Below, one piece after another: positions 34,970 through 42,007 of a DNA stretch of 42,007 nt (within the stretch, counting starts at the first letter, position 1; each line of letters starts with the position of its first letter). The translations under genes were made by a program, and so were the position numbers. The DNA is from Candidatus Methanoperedens sp. (lineage in GTDB: Archaea > Halobacteriota > Methanosarcinia > Methanosarcinales > Methanoperedenaceae). The notes under the pieces were generated by a model, which saw only the letters and a list, made by a program, of their open reading frames with translations, ran no database searches and was not told where the DNA came from. Location: the NCBI GenBank assembly GCA_026552975.1, contig JAPMTR010000083.1, positions 1-42,007 of the forward strand, read 5' to 3'.

Positions 34970-36313
34970 ATGGAAGAAGTGAAAAAAGTAAAGAAACCCC
35001 GAGGCATAGCCCATCTCATCCCGGGTAAATGCATAGCATGCGGAGCCCGCTGCCAGAGTGACTGCCCTGAAGATGCCATTGAAATGAATGATAAGGGCGA
35101 GCCGATAATAACTGCAGTAAAGTGCATTGGCTGTAAAAGATGTGTCAAGATCTGTCCGGCACAGGCGCTTGAGATGTATTTTACACCCGAAGAGCAAAAG
35201 ATCCTTGACACAATGACAGATAAAGCCCCGGAAGAAGCCGAAGTTGTTGAACCCGGATTAAAAGAATACAGGGGTGTCTGGATATTTATTGAACATACTG
35301 AAGGTAAACCTGCAACGGTATCATGGGAATTGCTGGGTGAAGGAGCAAAACTTGCAAAAACCCTGAATGTGGAATTGTGTTCAGTGGTCATTGGCGAGAA
35401 CGTCGAACACCTGTGCCAGGAGTCATTCTCTTACGGTGCATCCAAGGTTTACCTGATCGATGCTCCCGTATTTCATCATTATCGGACTGAGACTTTTTTC
35501 AGGGGAATATGTTACCTGGTCGAAAAGTATAAACCTGAAATATTATTGATGGGTGCTACAGGTATGGGAAGAGACCTTGCAGGCGCTGTGGCAACAAAAC
35601 TCCAGACAGGATTGACTGCTGATTGCACAGGCCTTGACATAGACGAAAAAGGATACTTGCTCCAGACACGTCCTGCATTTGGCGGAAATATCATGGCCAC
35701 TATTATGACCGAAAAGACCCGGCCCCAGATGTCCACGGTAAGACCGCATGTGATGGAGCTGGCAAAAAAAGATCCATCACGCATTGGCGCTATTGTCAGG
35801 GAATCCATAGATATCAGGGAGGAAGAACTTCCCACCCGGGTCATAGAGGTAATAGAAGATGCTTCTGGCGATCAACTGGACCTTGCAGGTGCTGAGATCA
35901 TTGTTTCAGGAGGAAGGGGAATGTGCGGTATGGAAAACTTCTCAATATTGCAGGAGTTGGCCGATGAATTGGGCGGATCGGTAGGCTGTTCACGCGCAGC
36001 AGTAGAGGCTGGCTGGATGCCCCCGGAACGCCAGGTAGGACAGACCGGAAAGACAGTACGACCAAAGATCTATATCGCATGCGGCATTAGCGGTGCTATC
36101 CAGCATCTTGTGGGCATGCAAAGCTCGGATCTTATTATTGCCATCAACCAGGACAGGAATGCTCCTATTTTTGAAGTTGCTACATACGGCATCGTTGGAG
36201 ATGTTTTCCAGATAGTTCCGGCTATGACAGAGCGGATCAGGGAATTAAAGTCCAAAAAAGGTGGATCACCAAAGAATGGTTCATCAAATAATGGTCCATC
36301 AGGGAAGGAGTGA
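34970..36313 (+). CDS. etfA: Electron transfer flavoprotein alpha subunit with N-terminal ferredoxin domain
   Basis: The 447 residues comprise an N-terminal 2x[4Fe-4S] domain (Cys 21, 24, 28, 32 and 52, 55, 58, 62), then ETF alpha (GVWIFIEHTEGK near residue 100; ATGMGRDLAGAVATKL). It ends with the FAD-binding part: VSGGRGMCG, GCSRAAVEAGWMP, QTGKTVRPKIYIACGISGAIQH, INQDRNAPIF. The first cluster has a C-x2-C-x3-C-x3-CP spacing, unlike the usual x2-x2-x3 of the second. Ferredoxin-fused EtfA occurs in ETFs that talk to Fe-S membrane oxidoreductases or ferredoxin. GAGG lies 9 nt before the ATG. The Lys/Gly/Ser-rich tail is unstructured. The Fe-S oxidoreductase gene follows after 3 nt. Confidence 0.93.
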   Translation: MEEVKKVKKPRGIAHLIPGKCIACGARCQSDCPEDAIEMNDKGEPIITAVKCIGCKRCVKICPAQALEMYFTPEEQKILDTMTDKAPEEAEVVEPGLKEYRGVWIFIEHTEGKPATVSWELLGEGAKLAKTLNVELCSVVIGENVEHLCQESFSYGASKVYLIDAPVFHHYRTETFFRGICYLVEKYKPEILLMGATGMGRDLAGAVATKLQTGLTADCTGLDIDEKGYLLQTRPAFGGNIMATIMTEKTRPQMSTVRPHVMELAKKDPSRIGAIVRESIDIREEELPTRVIEVIEDASGDQLDLAGAEIIVSGGRGMCGMENFSILQELADELGGSVGCSRAAVEAGWMPPERQVGQTGKTVRPKIYIACGISGAIQHLVGMQSSDLIIAINQDRNAPIFEVATYGIVGDVFQIVPAMTERIRELKSKKGGSPKNGSSNNGPSGKE

Positions 36314-36316
36314 TTT

Positions 36317-38278
36317 ATGTTCATTTATATCAGTACAATAATTTTTGCAGTCGCTATATTGCTTTTTTGCTGGAGTTGTTATAAGCGGTTCAGGCTTTTA
36401 ATGCTTGGAAAAAGTGTTGATCGTTTTAAGGACTTTGGCCCACGCTTAAAGAACGTCATATTTTATGTATTCGGGCAGCGCTGTACTGTTAACCACGGAT
36501 ACCGTTTTGGCTGGAACCATCTTGTTCTTTTCTGGTCATTTATGTTCTTATTGATAGCAAATACGGAATTCCTGTTTGAAGGCCTGTTCCCGGATTCAGT
36601 CAGCTTTTCGATGTTGCCTGTTAGCCTTTACATCTTGATAGAGATCGCATCAGTTCTTGCCCTCCTGGCTGTCTGTATTGCGATGCTTCGCCGCCTGGCA
36701 TTCCCGCCTTCTTATATAGAAGCAAGAAGCATGGATGCTTTTGTAATCCTGGGTCTGATCGCTTTGCTTATGGTGGCATTTTTTGGCCTGCATGCAAGTG
36801 AGATCGCAAAAGGTGAATTAGAGGCAACTTTTATGCCTGTGTCAAATTTTGTGGCCTCCACTTTGTTCTCGGATGTTAAACAGGAAACCTTGAATGATTA
36901 TATCGAAGCTTTCTGGTGGCTTCATGCCATAGTGTTACTGGCATTTTTGAATTACCTGCCTTACAGCAAGCACATGCATATCCTGACGGGTATCCCAAAT
37001 GTCTTTTTCAAAAGCCTTACTAAGGTCAACACCCAGATCAGGGAAGATTTCAAAAAAGGCAATGTATTTGGTGTCGGGCAAATAAACCTGTTTACCTGGA
37101 AAGATCTCATGGATTCATACTCCTGTACTGAGTGCGGGCGCTGCTCCGATAATTGTCCCGCCACAAATACGGGTAAATCGCTTAATCCGCGTCTTGTTAT
37201 TCATGATATTAAAGCTAATTTATTGAAAAATGGCCCATTTTTCGATAACAAAAAGGCACCCGTATTGCCATTGATCGGCAAAGGCGGAGAAGGAAGCGTG
37301 TCCGAAGAGGTTCTCTGGTCATGCACCACATGTGGCGCGTGTATGGAAGTTTGTCCTGTATCTATCGAGCATGTGCCAAAGATCGTTGACATGCGCCGGA
37401 ATCTTGTTGAAATGAACGCAAAAATGCCTGGTGAATTACTGACATTCTTTGAAAGCATGGAACAGCGCAGTAATCCCTGGGGTATTGTGCCTTCCGACCG
37501 CGTTAAATGGGCAACGGATATTACTGTGAAGCCTTTTGAAGCAGGAAAGACCGAATACCTGTTTTACGTTGGCTGTTTCGGGGCATTTGATGCAAGAAGC
37601 AGGAAGGTATCTCTTGCTATTTCAAAGATCCTGGATGCTGGAGGTATTTCCTGGGGAATACTGGGAAAAGACGAGCTGTGCTGTGGTGATAGCATGCGCC
37701 GATTGGGAAATGAATTTGTCTTTGACAGGATGACTAAAGATAACATCAAAATACTTACTGATAAAGGAATAAAAAAGATTATTACCCAGTGTCCTCACTG
37801 CTTCAATACTCTGAAGAATGATTATCGCCAGTATGGCCTGGAACTTGAAGTTATCCACCATACAGAGTTGATCAATAATTTAATAAAAGCAGGAAAATTA
37901 CCATTGAATGTGAATGGAGCTGACCTTGGGAATGTAGTGATACATGATTCCTGCTACCTGGGACGCTATAATGGATTATATGATGTTCCCCGTGAAGTTA
38001 TTTCCTCGGTTACAGGGCGCGCTGCAACCGAGATGGATCGCTGTCTTGAAAAATCATTCTGCTGCGGCGCTGGAGGCGGACGAATGTGGATGGAAGAAGA
38101 AGGTAAACGCATTAATGTTACAAGGGTCGAGGAAGCCTTGAAGAAAGATCCGAAGACAGTTTGTGTTAGCTGTCCATATTGTCTCACAATGTTTGAGGAT
38201 GGATTAAAAAGCACAAAAGCTGATGATAAAGTGCAGGTGCTGGATGTGGCTGAGATCGTAAGCATGGGATTAAAATAA
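36317..38278 (+). CDS. Membrane Fe-S oxidoreductase (NarI-like + HdrD-like; probable ETF:quinone oxidoreductase)
   Basis: The 653 residues begin with about five to six transmembrane helices of NarI-like cytochrome b type (to about residue 235; conserved His in HGYRFGWNHLV and WWLHAI). A 2x[4Fe-4S] domain follows (Cys 270, 273, 276, 280 and 336, 339, 342, 346). Two CCG domains of HdrD/GlpC type complete it (DELCCGDSMRRLG with QCPHC; HDSCYLGRYNGLYD with CCGAGGGRMW). This architecture is that of the EMO family, which passes electrons from ETF to (methyl)menaquinone. The adjacency to etfBA agrees. A methanophenazine- or menaquinone-linked reaction is inferred; the quinone used cannot be read from sequence. 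Confidence 0.9.
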   Translation: MFIYISTIIFAVAILLFCWSCYKRFRLLMLGKSVDRFKDFGPRLKNVIFYVFGQRCTVNHGYRFGWNHLVLFWSFMFLLIANTEFLFEGLFPDSVSFSMLPVSLYILIEIASVLALLAVCIAMLRRLAFPPSYIEARSMDAFVILGLIALLMVAFFGLHASEIAKGELEATFMPVSNFVASTLFSDVKQETLNDYIEAFWWLHAIVLLAFLNYLPYSKHMHILTGIPNVFFKSLTKVNTQIREDFKKGNVFGVGQINLFTWKDLMDSYSCTECGRCSDNCPATNTGKSLNPRLVIHDIKANLLKNGPFFDNKKAPVLPLIGKGGEGSVSEEVLWSCTTCGACMEVCPVSIEHVPKIVDMRRNLVEMNAKMPGELLTFFESMEQRSNPWGIVPSDRVKWATDITVKPFEAGKTEYLFYVGCFGAFDARSRKVSLAISKILDAGGISWGILGKDELCCGDSMRRLGNEFVFDRMTKDNIKILTDKGIKKIITQCPHCFNTLKNDYRQYGLELEVIHHTELINNLIKAGKLPLNVNGADLGNVVIHDSCYLGRYNGLYDVPREVISSVTGRAATEMDRCLEKSFCCGAGGGRMWMEEEGKRINVTRVEEALKKDPKTVCVSCPYCLTMFEDGLKSTKADDKVQVLDVAEIVSMGLK

Positions 38279-38292
38279 CGGGCTTAAGTGAG

Positions 38293-39237
38293 GTGCCTGT
38301 GCAAAAAAAGATCGCAATTACAGCTCTTGTCCCCCCGGAACTCATTTATGCATGTGGCTGCAAACCATTTGATGTCAATAACGTCATCCCATTCTCAAAG
38401 AAATATCCAAGAAACAAATTATGCGCCTGGACAGCCATCTGGCAAGAAATGCTTTCAAAAAGAGAGATCAAAATTGACTCTCTTATTGTTGTCGCAGGTG
38501 GAGATTGCCATAATGCGCTCGTGGATGGACAAAAAGTCGCAATGAGCGGAATCCCAACACACTTCTTTTTTTATCCTTTTGATGGTTCATCTGAATACCT
38601 GGAATCACAATTTCAAAAGGTCAGTGATTTCCTGGGAGGAATTAAAGCTCCTGAAAAACCGGAAGAGATAATGGAACTAAAAAAGATAGGTTTACAGATA
38701 GATAAAAAAAGGGCAGCAGGAAAGCTCACATCGGGAGATACATTTAGGATACTTATTTCTTTTAGCGATCTTGCCAGCGATCTGGATACATTCAGGGAAA
38801 CCATTTCTTTAATAAGGGAAACTGACATTAAGATCAATAACAGGATCGCATTGATCGGTGTTCCTCCAATATACCCTGATTTCCATGATGTGGCACAATC
38901 CCTGGGGCTTGATGTTATATTTGATGAACTGCCTTTTGAATTTATCCGCCATTCAGGGAGAGACATTCAGACGATCGCCAGGGATTATTGTAACTACACT
39001 TTTGCAAGACCGCTTGATTTCAGGATCAAGTTCCTTCAGAAAGAACTTAAAAAACGAAACGTTGATGGAATTATCCATTACACGCAATTTTCATGCCATC
39101 ATATGCTTGAAGATGATATCCTCAGATCAAATCTTGATTATCCAATGCTTACGATCCAGGGGGATCTTCCTGGAAACACACCGGAGCAAATAAAATTAAG
39201 GCTTGAAGCTTTCAGGGAGGCGCTTGAGCGATCATGA
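38293..39237 (+). CDS. HgdB-like 2-hydroxyacyl-CoA dehydratase / double-cubane family protein
   Basis: The 314 residues resemble one subunit of the HgdB/BcrB/DCCP superfamily. VPPELIYACGCKPFDV is the N-terminal motif. Cys44 (RNKLC), Cys72 (GGDCHNALVDGQKV) and Cys268 (QFSCHHM) fit the three cluster-binding cysteines. QGDLPGNTPEQIKLRLEAF matches the C-terminal D.D.PG...TR.EAF motif. Extra Cys21, Cys23 and Cys233 are present. It is shorter than HgdB (about 380) and has no second dehydratase subunit, so a homodimeric reductase of unknown substrate is as likely as a dehydratase. The start is GTG at 38293, or GTG at 38299 (GAGGT upstream). The last 4 nt overlap the activator gene. Confidence 0.75.
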   Translation: MPVQKKIAITALVPPELIYACGCKPFDVNNVIPFSKKYPRNKLCAWTAIWQEMLSKREIKIDSLIVVAGGDCHNALVDGQKVAMSGIPTHFFFYPFDGSSEYLESQFQKVSDFLGGIKAPEKPEEIMELKKIGLQIDKKRAAGKLTSGDTFRILISFSDLASDLDTFRETISLIRETDIKINNRIALIGVPPIYPDFHDVAQSLGLDVIFDELPFEFIRHSGRDIQTIARDYCNYTFARPLDFRIKFLQKELKKRNVDGIIHYTQFSCHHMLEDDILRSNLDYPMLTIQGDLPGNTPEQIKLRLEAFREALERS

Positions 39238-39920
39238 TCGGGCTTGATGTGGGCAGTACGACTGCAAAGAAAGTCTCAATTGAGGACGGTGAAATAAAAT
39301 ATGAGATAACAGATACTCACAACTGGAAAGACCTGATCACAGGGATCGATGGGAAAGACATCATATCAACCGGATATTTCCGAAACACTGTTCCCCACCA
39401 CGCTTCAGTGACAGAGATAACAGCGGCAATATATGGGGTTCGCCATTACTTTCCGGATGCTGATGTGATCGTGGACATAGGGGGACAGGATACAAAAGTC
39501 ATTGATATAAGAAAAAATAATTTCACTATTAATGATAAATGCAGCGCAGGTACAGGAGCTTTTCTTGAATTTGTGGCGAATTATTTTAAGATAGAGTTGA
39601 CGGAGATGGGTTCATATCACATTAGGGCAAAGCGGATTCCTGCGATCAATAACACCTGCGGTGTATTTGCTCTTTCTGAGATGATCTCCCAGCTTGTCGC
39701 CGGATATTCAAAAGAAGAAGTTATTGCTGGAATGCATTATGCATTTGCCCGGCGAATATCTTTCATGATACCTGAGGCAGAGTCGCTTGTTCTTATCGGA
39801 GGGACTGTGAAGAATAAGGGGATGGTTTCAGCGCTTTGTGATATCCTTAAAAAAAAAGTATTTGTTCCTGATGAACCGCAAATCGTGAATGCCCTGGGGG
39901 CTTTGAAATATTTCTCGTAG
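39234..39920 (+). CDS. Activator ATPase of the HgdC/BadF/BcrA family
   Basis: An ASKHA-fold ATPase of 228 residues that would inject low-potential electrons into the partner Fe-S protein upon ATP hydrolysis. Motifs are IGLDVGSTTAK (phosphate 1), DIGGQDTKVI (phosphate 2), LIGGTVKNKG, and the two cysteines that bridge a [4Fe-4S] cluster between monomers: Cys103 in DKCSAGTGAFLE and Cys142 in NNTCGVFA. It is somewhat shorter than HgdC (about 260). Its ATG overlaps the HgdB-like stop, so the pair forms a two-gene activator/reductase system at the end of the PHA-Etf run. Confidence 0.9.
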   Translation: MIGLDVGSTTAKKVSIEDGEIKYEITDTHNWKDLITGIDGKDIISTGYFRNTVPHHASVTEITAAIYGVRHYFPDADVIVDIGGQDTKVIDIRKNNFTINDKCSAGTGAFLEFVANYFKIELTEMGSYHIRAKRIPAINNTCGVFALSEMISQLVAGYSKEEVIAGMHYAFARRISFMIPEAESLVLIGGTVKNKGMVSALCDILKKKVFVPDEPQIVNALGALKYFS

Positions 39921-39963
39921 TTTATATGGCTTGACCTGAAGTGAATGTAAAATAAAAAGGGAA

Positions 39964-39990
39964 ACTCAGGGGTTTGTGCCCTGAGTATTT
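39964..39990 (+). terminator. Hairpin after the PHA-Etf-HgdBC gene run
   Basis: ACTCAGGG (39964-39971) pairs with CCCTGAGT (39979-39986) around a 7-nt loop, followed by ATTTTGG. The T-tract is short, so termination strength is uncertain. The position, 44 nt after the last gene of the run, suits an operon end. Confidence 0.6.
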
Positions 39991-40048
39991 TGGAACTGGG
40001 GAAGAGTAAATTATCATCTCGAATTGAACCCCGTTCTAACATCCAAAT

Positions 40049-40351
40049 TCATCTAAATTTGTTCTCACTCATTTCCTCATACAGGATCTCTTTTTCCTTT
40101 GCAAGCGCCGCTTCCCTGCGAGCTATGGCCATCATAGCATCATTTGGTTTTACATGTACTGTGATCCTGTTCTTCTTGTCGGTCCTGTATTTCCAGAGTC
40201 CATACGCCATATATCCTGCAAAAGCTGCTGGAATAAAGAATATCCATCCTGCAGTAAAAGCAATAAAGAATTCAGCCGGATAATAATAAGCTCCTGCCAT
40301 GCTTGTGCCCGCAATAGCTGCTGCAATTCCGTACTTTCCCCAATTCGCCAT
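40049..40351 (-). CDS. Small two-helix membrane protein of unknown function
   Basis: About 100 residues. The ATG at 40351 lies 9 nt after AAAGGAG; the ATG at 40360 abuts that motif and is less likely. Two hydrophobic segments (near residues 7-24 and 28-51) are followed by a basic YRTDKKNRITVHVK loop and a C-terminal charged helix (AIARREAALAKEKEILYEEM). No family is recognised. It stands alone, convergent with the PHA run. Confidence 0.55.
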   Translation of the reverse strand: MANWGKYGIAAAIAGTSMAGAYYYPAEFFIAFTAGWIFFIPAAFAGYMAYGLWKYRTDKKNRITVHVKPNDAMMAIARREAALAKEKEILYEEMSENKFR

Positions 40352-40600
40352 TATCTTCATCTCCTTTGTATCACTTTTCTATCTGTAACTTTTCTTTCAA
40401 ACACGATTTAATATTTGCTTAATTACTTTTTTTATATTATTGTATTTATTTTCTTATCTTATTTTTCACCTCTATTTATCAATTATGTAATGCCAACCCT
40501 AAGAAAAGATTTGATGAATATATGACATAAAATATCAAAAAATAGCATTTCATGACAAGTTATAGCATGATTTGTTAATAAATAGAAGTTCAGGTGTCGT
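40352..40600. other. AT-rich intergenic region
   Basis: It holds the ribosome site and a TATA-like atttaatatt (plus-strand 40406-40415) for the small membrane gene, then AT-rich sequence up to the end of the Rio2 gene. No further gene, repeat or hairpin of note is seen. Confidence 0.5.
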
Positions 40601-41470
40601 TCAGGTTACGAAAGTATTCATTATCTCTTGAATATCCCTATTGATCCTGTATTTCCTGGTAAAGAATGTTAATATATTTTCAATATCCCGATGAAGCAGC
40701 TCCTGCGCGTTCGGATGGGTCGGAGTGATAAATTGCGGAAAATCTATAAGCTCACAGCCATCAGGATGAACAAAGATATTGAATTCACTCAGGTCTGAAT
40801 GTATGATCCCCAGACCATACGCAATTCTAACCTGTTTTAATATCTCATCAAGATACCAGCCAGGTTCATCAAGCCTTGAATGTGCAAGAAGTTGTCCCTT
40901 TGCTATTGACATGACGATCGCATGCCTGTTATGGTCTATGGGCTCAGGAACGCTGACTTTCGGATACAGGGCAACCAGTGCATCATATTCCTTCTTAGCA
41001 GCAAGCCGCGCTGCATACAACCAGGATAGGTGTCGTCTTTCCCCTGTCGTTTCCCTTTTTACCCTGACATGCCTGAAACTGCTCTTCCCTTCCCTATGGA
41101 ATTTAATGGCAACACGCCTGTCGATAAGCCCGCCTGTGGCATCAAATACAACGGATTCTTTTCCGATCCCGATCACTTCGCCCAGGGAGTTCACAGTCCC
41201 GCGTTTCACGAACGCATTCAGGGCAAGCAGGTCGTATGCTTCAAAGTAAATCCTGTATCCTTCATAGGTCTTGATGTTCCTTTGAATAAGTTTGTTATAT
41301 GCCAGGTTTGGAAGGATATATTCTAATTCCTTTAATTCAAATCCTGTAAAATTTACAATTTCCTCTATAGGGACCCATTCATAAAATTTCATTTTGTTCT
41401 CTATGGCTGTTAGAACTCGAAATTCCTTAGGAGTGATAGAACGAAATATTTCTGCGATATTTTCAAGCAT
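40601..41470 (-). CDS. rio2: RIO2-type atypical serine kinase/ATPase
   Basis: Takes part in small ribosomal subunit maturation. The 289 residues comprise an N-terminal winged helix (1-85) followed by the RIO kinase: glycine-rich GEVIGIGKESVVFDA (97-111), ATP-binding Lys123 in VAIKFHREG, catalytic Asp226 in HSDLSEFNIFV and metal-binding Asp243 in ELIDFPQ. The YAARLAAKKEYDAL helix is typical. The ATG lacks a Shine-Dalgarno, and a TATA box 26 nt upstream implies a leaderless mRNA. It is monocistronic. Confidence 0.94.
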   Translation of the reverse strand: MLENIAEIFRSITPKEFRVLTAIENKMKFYEWVPIEEIVNFTGFELKELEYILPNLAYNKLIQRNIKTYEGYRIYFEAYDLLALNAFVKRGTVNSLGEVIGIGKESVVFDATGGLIDRRVAIKFHREGKSSFRHVRVKRETTGERRHLSWLYAARLAAKKEYDALVALYPKVSVPEPIDHNRHAIVMSIAKGQLLAHSRLDEPGWYLDEILKQVRIAYGLGIIHSDLSEFNIFVHPDGCELIDFPQFITPTHPNAQELLHRDIENILTFFTRKYRINRDIQEIMNTFVT

Positions 41471-41491
41471 TCATTGCTATATGATACTGCT

Positions 41492-41500
41492 GAGTATAAA
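41492..41500 (-). promoter_or_regulatory. TATA box of rio2 (leaderless start)
   Basis: The minus-strand TTTATACTC is centred 26 nt upstream of the rio2 ATG at 41470, so transcription should begin at or next to the start codon. Confidence 0.5.
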
Positions 41501-41528
41501 AAAGAGTGATGAAAAAAAGGAAAAAGAG

Positions 41529-41554
41529 TTTGAGAGAATTAGACTTCTCTCAAA
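41529..41554 (-). terminator. Hairpin terminator after the PEF-CTERM gene
   Basis: TTTGAGAGA (41529-41537) pairs with TCTCTCAAA (41546-41554). Read on the minus strand it begins right after the PEF-CTERM gene's TAA and is followed by CTCTTTTTCCTTTTTTTC, a T-rich tail. Confidence 0.7.
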
Positions 41555-41923
41555 TTACTCTTCTTTTTTCTTCCTGTTCTGAAAGAAGAACACCAGTCCG
41601 ATCACTGCTGCGATGGGCAGGGCGACTGTGGGGAATTCGGGTATGGTAATATCTACAGGAACATCCACTTTAAAAGAATTAGCTAATCCAGTGATATCAT
41701 CACAACTAGCGGAGGCCTTCTTACCTTTATGAAATAATGCTACCGTCCATTGGCCTGGAGTCCACAAACTGGGACCACCTAGAACGCCATCATTTAATGA
41801 TTCAAAATGTGGATCTTCTATTCCATTAAATAAATCTCCAGTATAAAATCCATTTAGATCTGTTGGATATGGGCCCACTCTTCCTGCATTATAAATCTCA
41901 TCTCTTTCCAATACCTTCGCCAT
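41555..41923 (-). CDS. PEF-CTERM protein, apparently lacking its N-terminus
   Basis: The 122-residue product ends with a PEF-CTERM sorting signal: PEFPTVALP at residues 95-103, a hydrophobic helix to about 114, then QNRKKKEE. Such tails direct archaeal surface proteins to an archaeosortase. The N-terminus (MAKVLERDEIYNAGRV) has no signal peptide, which these proteins need, and no ribosome site precedes the ATG. The frame stays open for only eight codons upstream before a stop. The sequence looks like the distal part (TPGQWTVALFHKG...) of a longer secreted protein. It may be a 5'-truncated remnant, or a frameshift may lie upstream near the window edge. Confidence 0.55.
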   Translation of the reverse strand: MAKVLERDEIYNAGRVGPYPTDLNGFYTGDLFNGIEDPHFESLNDGVLGGPSLWTPGQWTVALFHKGKKASASCDDITGLANSFKVDVPVDITIPEFPTVALPIAAVIGLVFFFQNRKKKEE

Positions 41924-42007
41924 CCAAGTATAAAAAATAATCCTTATTTAATTTAATTCAAAATGCTGAATAACTTTTTCTAAATACAATCACTTTTAGT
42001 TTGATCT

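Noticed and set aside
39985..40048. A possible tRNA-like segment after the activator gene
   Set aside because: A fragment resembling a T-loop (gaattgaacccc) is present, but no acceptor, D or anticodon stems could be folded around it.

Overview
The window is a chromosomal segment of a euryarchaeon. The archaeal markers are ABCE1/RLI, CDC48, a Rio2 kinase, a methanogenesis-marker-11 protein, an EMC6-like protein, an archaeal type IV pilin with its secretion ATPase, a PEF-CTERM tail, and several AT-rich TATA boxes with leaderless-looking starts. Alongside these are bacterial-type group I GroES/GroEL and a complete class III polyhydroxyalkanoate (PHA) system. That combination best fits a Methanosarcinales-related anaerobic methanotroph such as 'Candidatus Methanoperedens' (ANME-2d). 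This is an inference: no mcr or rRNA gene lies in the window.

Layout. 1-3.5 kb: ammonium transporter and groES-groEL. 3.6-8.8 kb: a pilus/secretion unit (ATPase, two-domain membrane platform, convergent pilin, divergent RAD55/KaiC-like protein). 8.8-20.3 kb: housekeeping genes. These are valS, the argB / EMC6-like / ABCE1 operon, a methanogenesis marker 11 gene coupled to an IorA-like TPP enzyme, and a CDC48 with an unusual D2 insertion followed by an Hsp20-like gene. 20.4-39.9 kb: the PHA region. A solitary phasin-like gene is followed by a five-gene minus-strand signalling operon: a ribbon-helix-helix regulator with a V4R-like C-terminus, two histidine kinases and two separate response regulators. 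Divergent from it is a run of 12 co-directional genes: two phasin-like genes, phaE, phaC, a phaB-like reductase, a phaA-like thiolase, a second SDR, etfB, ferredoxin-fused etfA, a membrane Fe-S (HdrD/EMO-like) quinone reductase, and an HgdB-like protein with its activator ATPase. 40-42 kb: a small membrane protein, Rio2 kinase and a PEF-CTERM protein that lacks a signal peptide.

How it may work together. PhaA and PhaB-type enzymes convert acetyl-CoA to 3-hydroxybutyryl-CoA, and PhaEC polymerises it. The three phasin-like proteins look like tandem expansions of the PhaE repeat and probably coat granules or scaffold PhaC. The Etf/EMO genes downstream would pass electrons from acyl-CoA or hydroxyacyl oxidation to the quinone pool, tying storage to respiration. 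The RHH-V4R protein and its phosphorelay are well placed to regulate the locus; AACTTCAT repeats lie in the shared divergent promoter region. The most novel candidates are the PhaE-derived phasin family with its dedicated signalling operon, the CDC48 D2 insertion, the PHA-Etf-HgdB/C chain, and a TATCAT/ATGATA motif shared by two pilus promoters.
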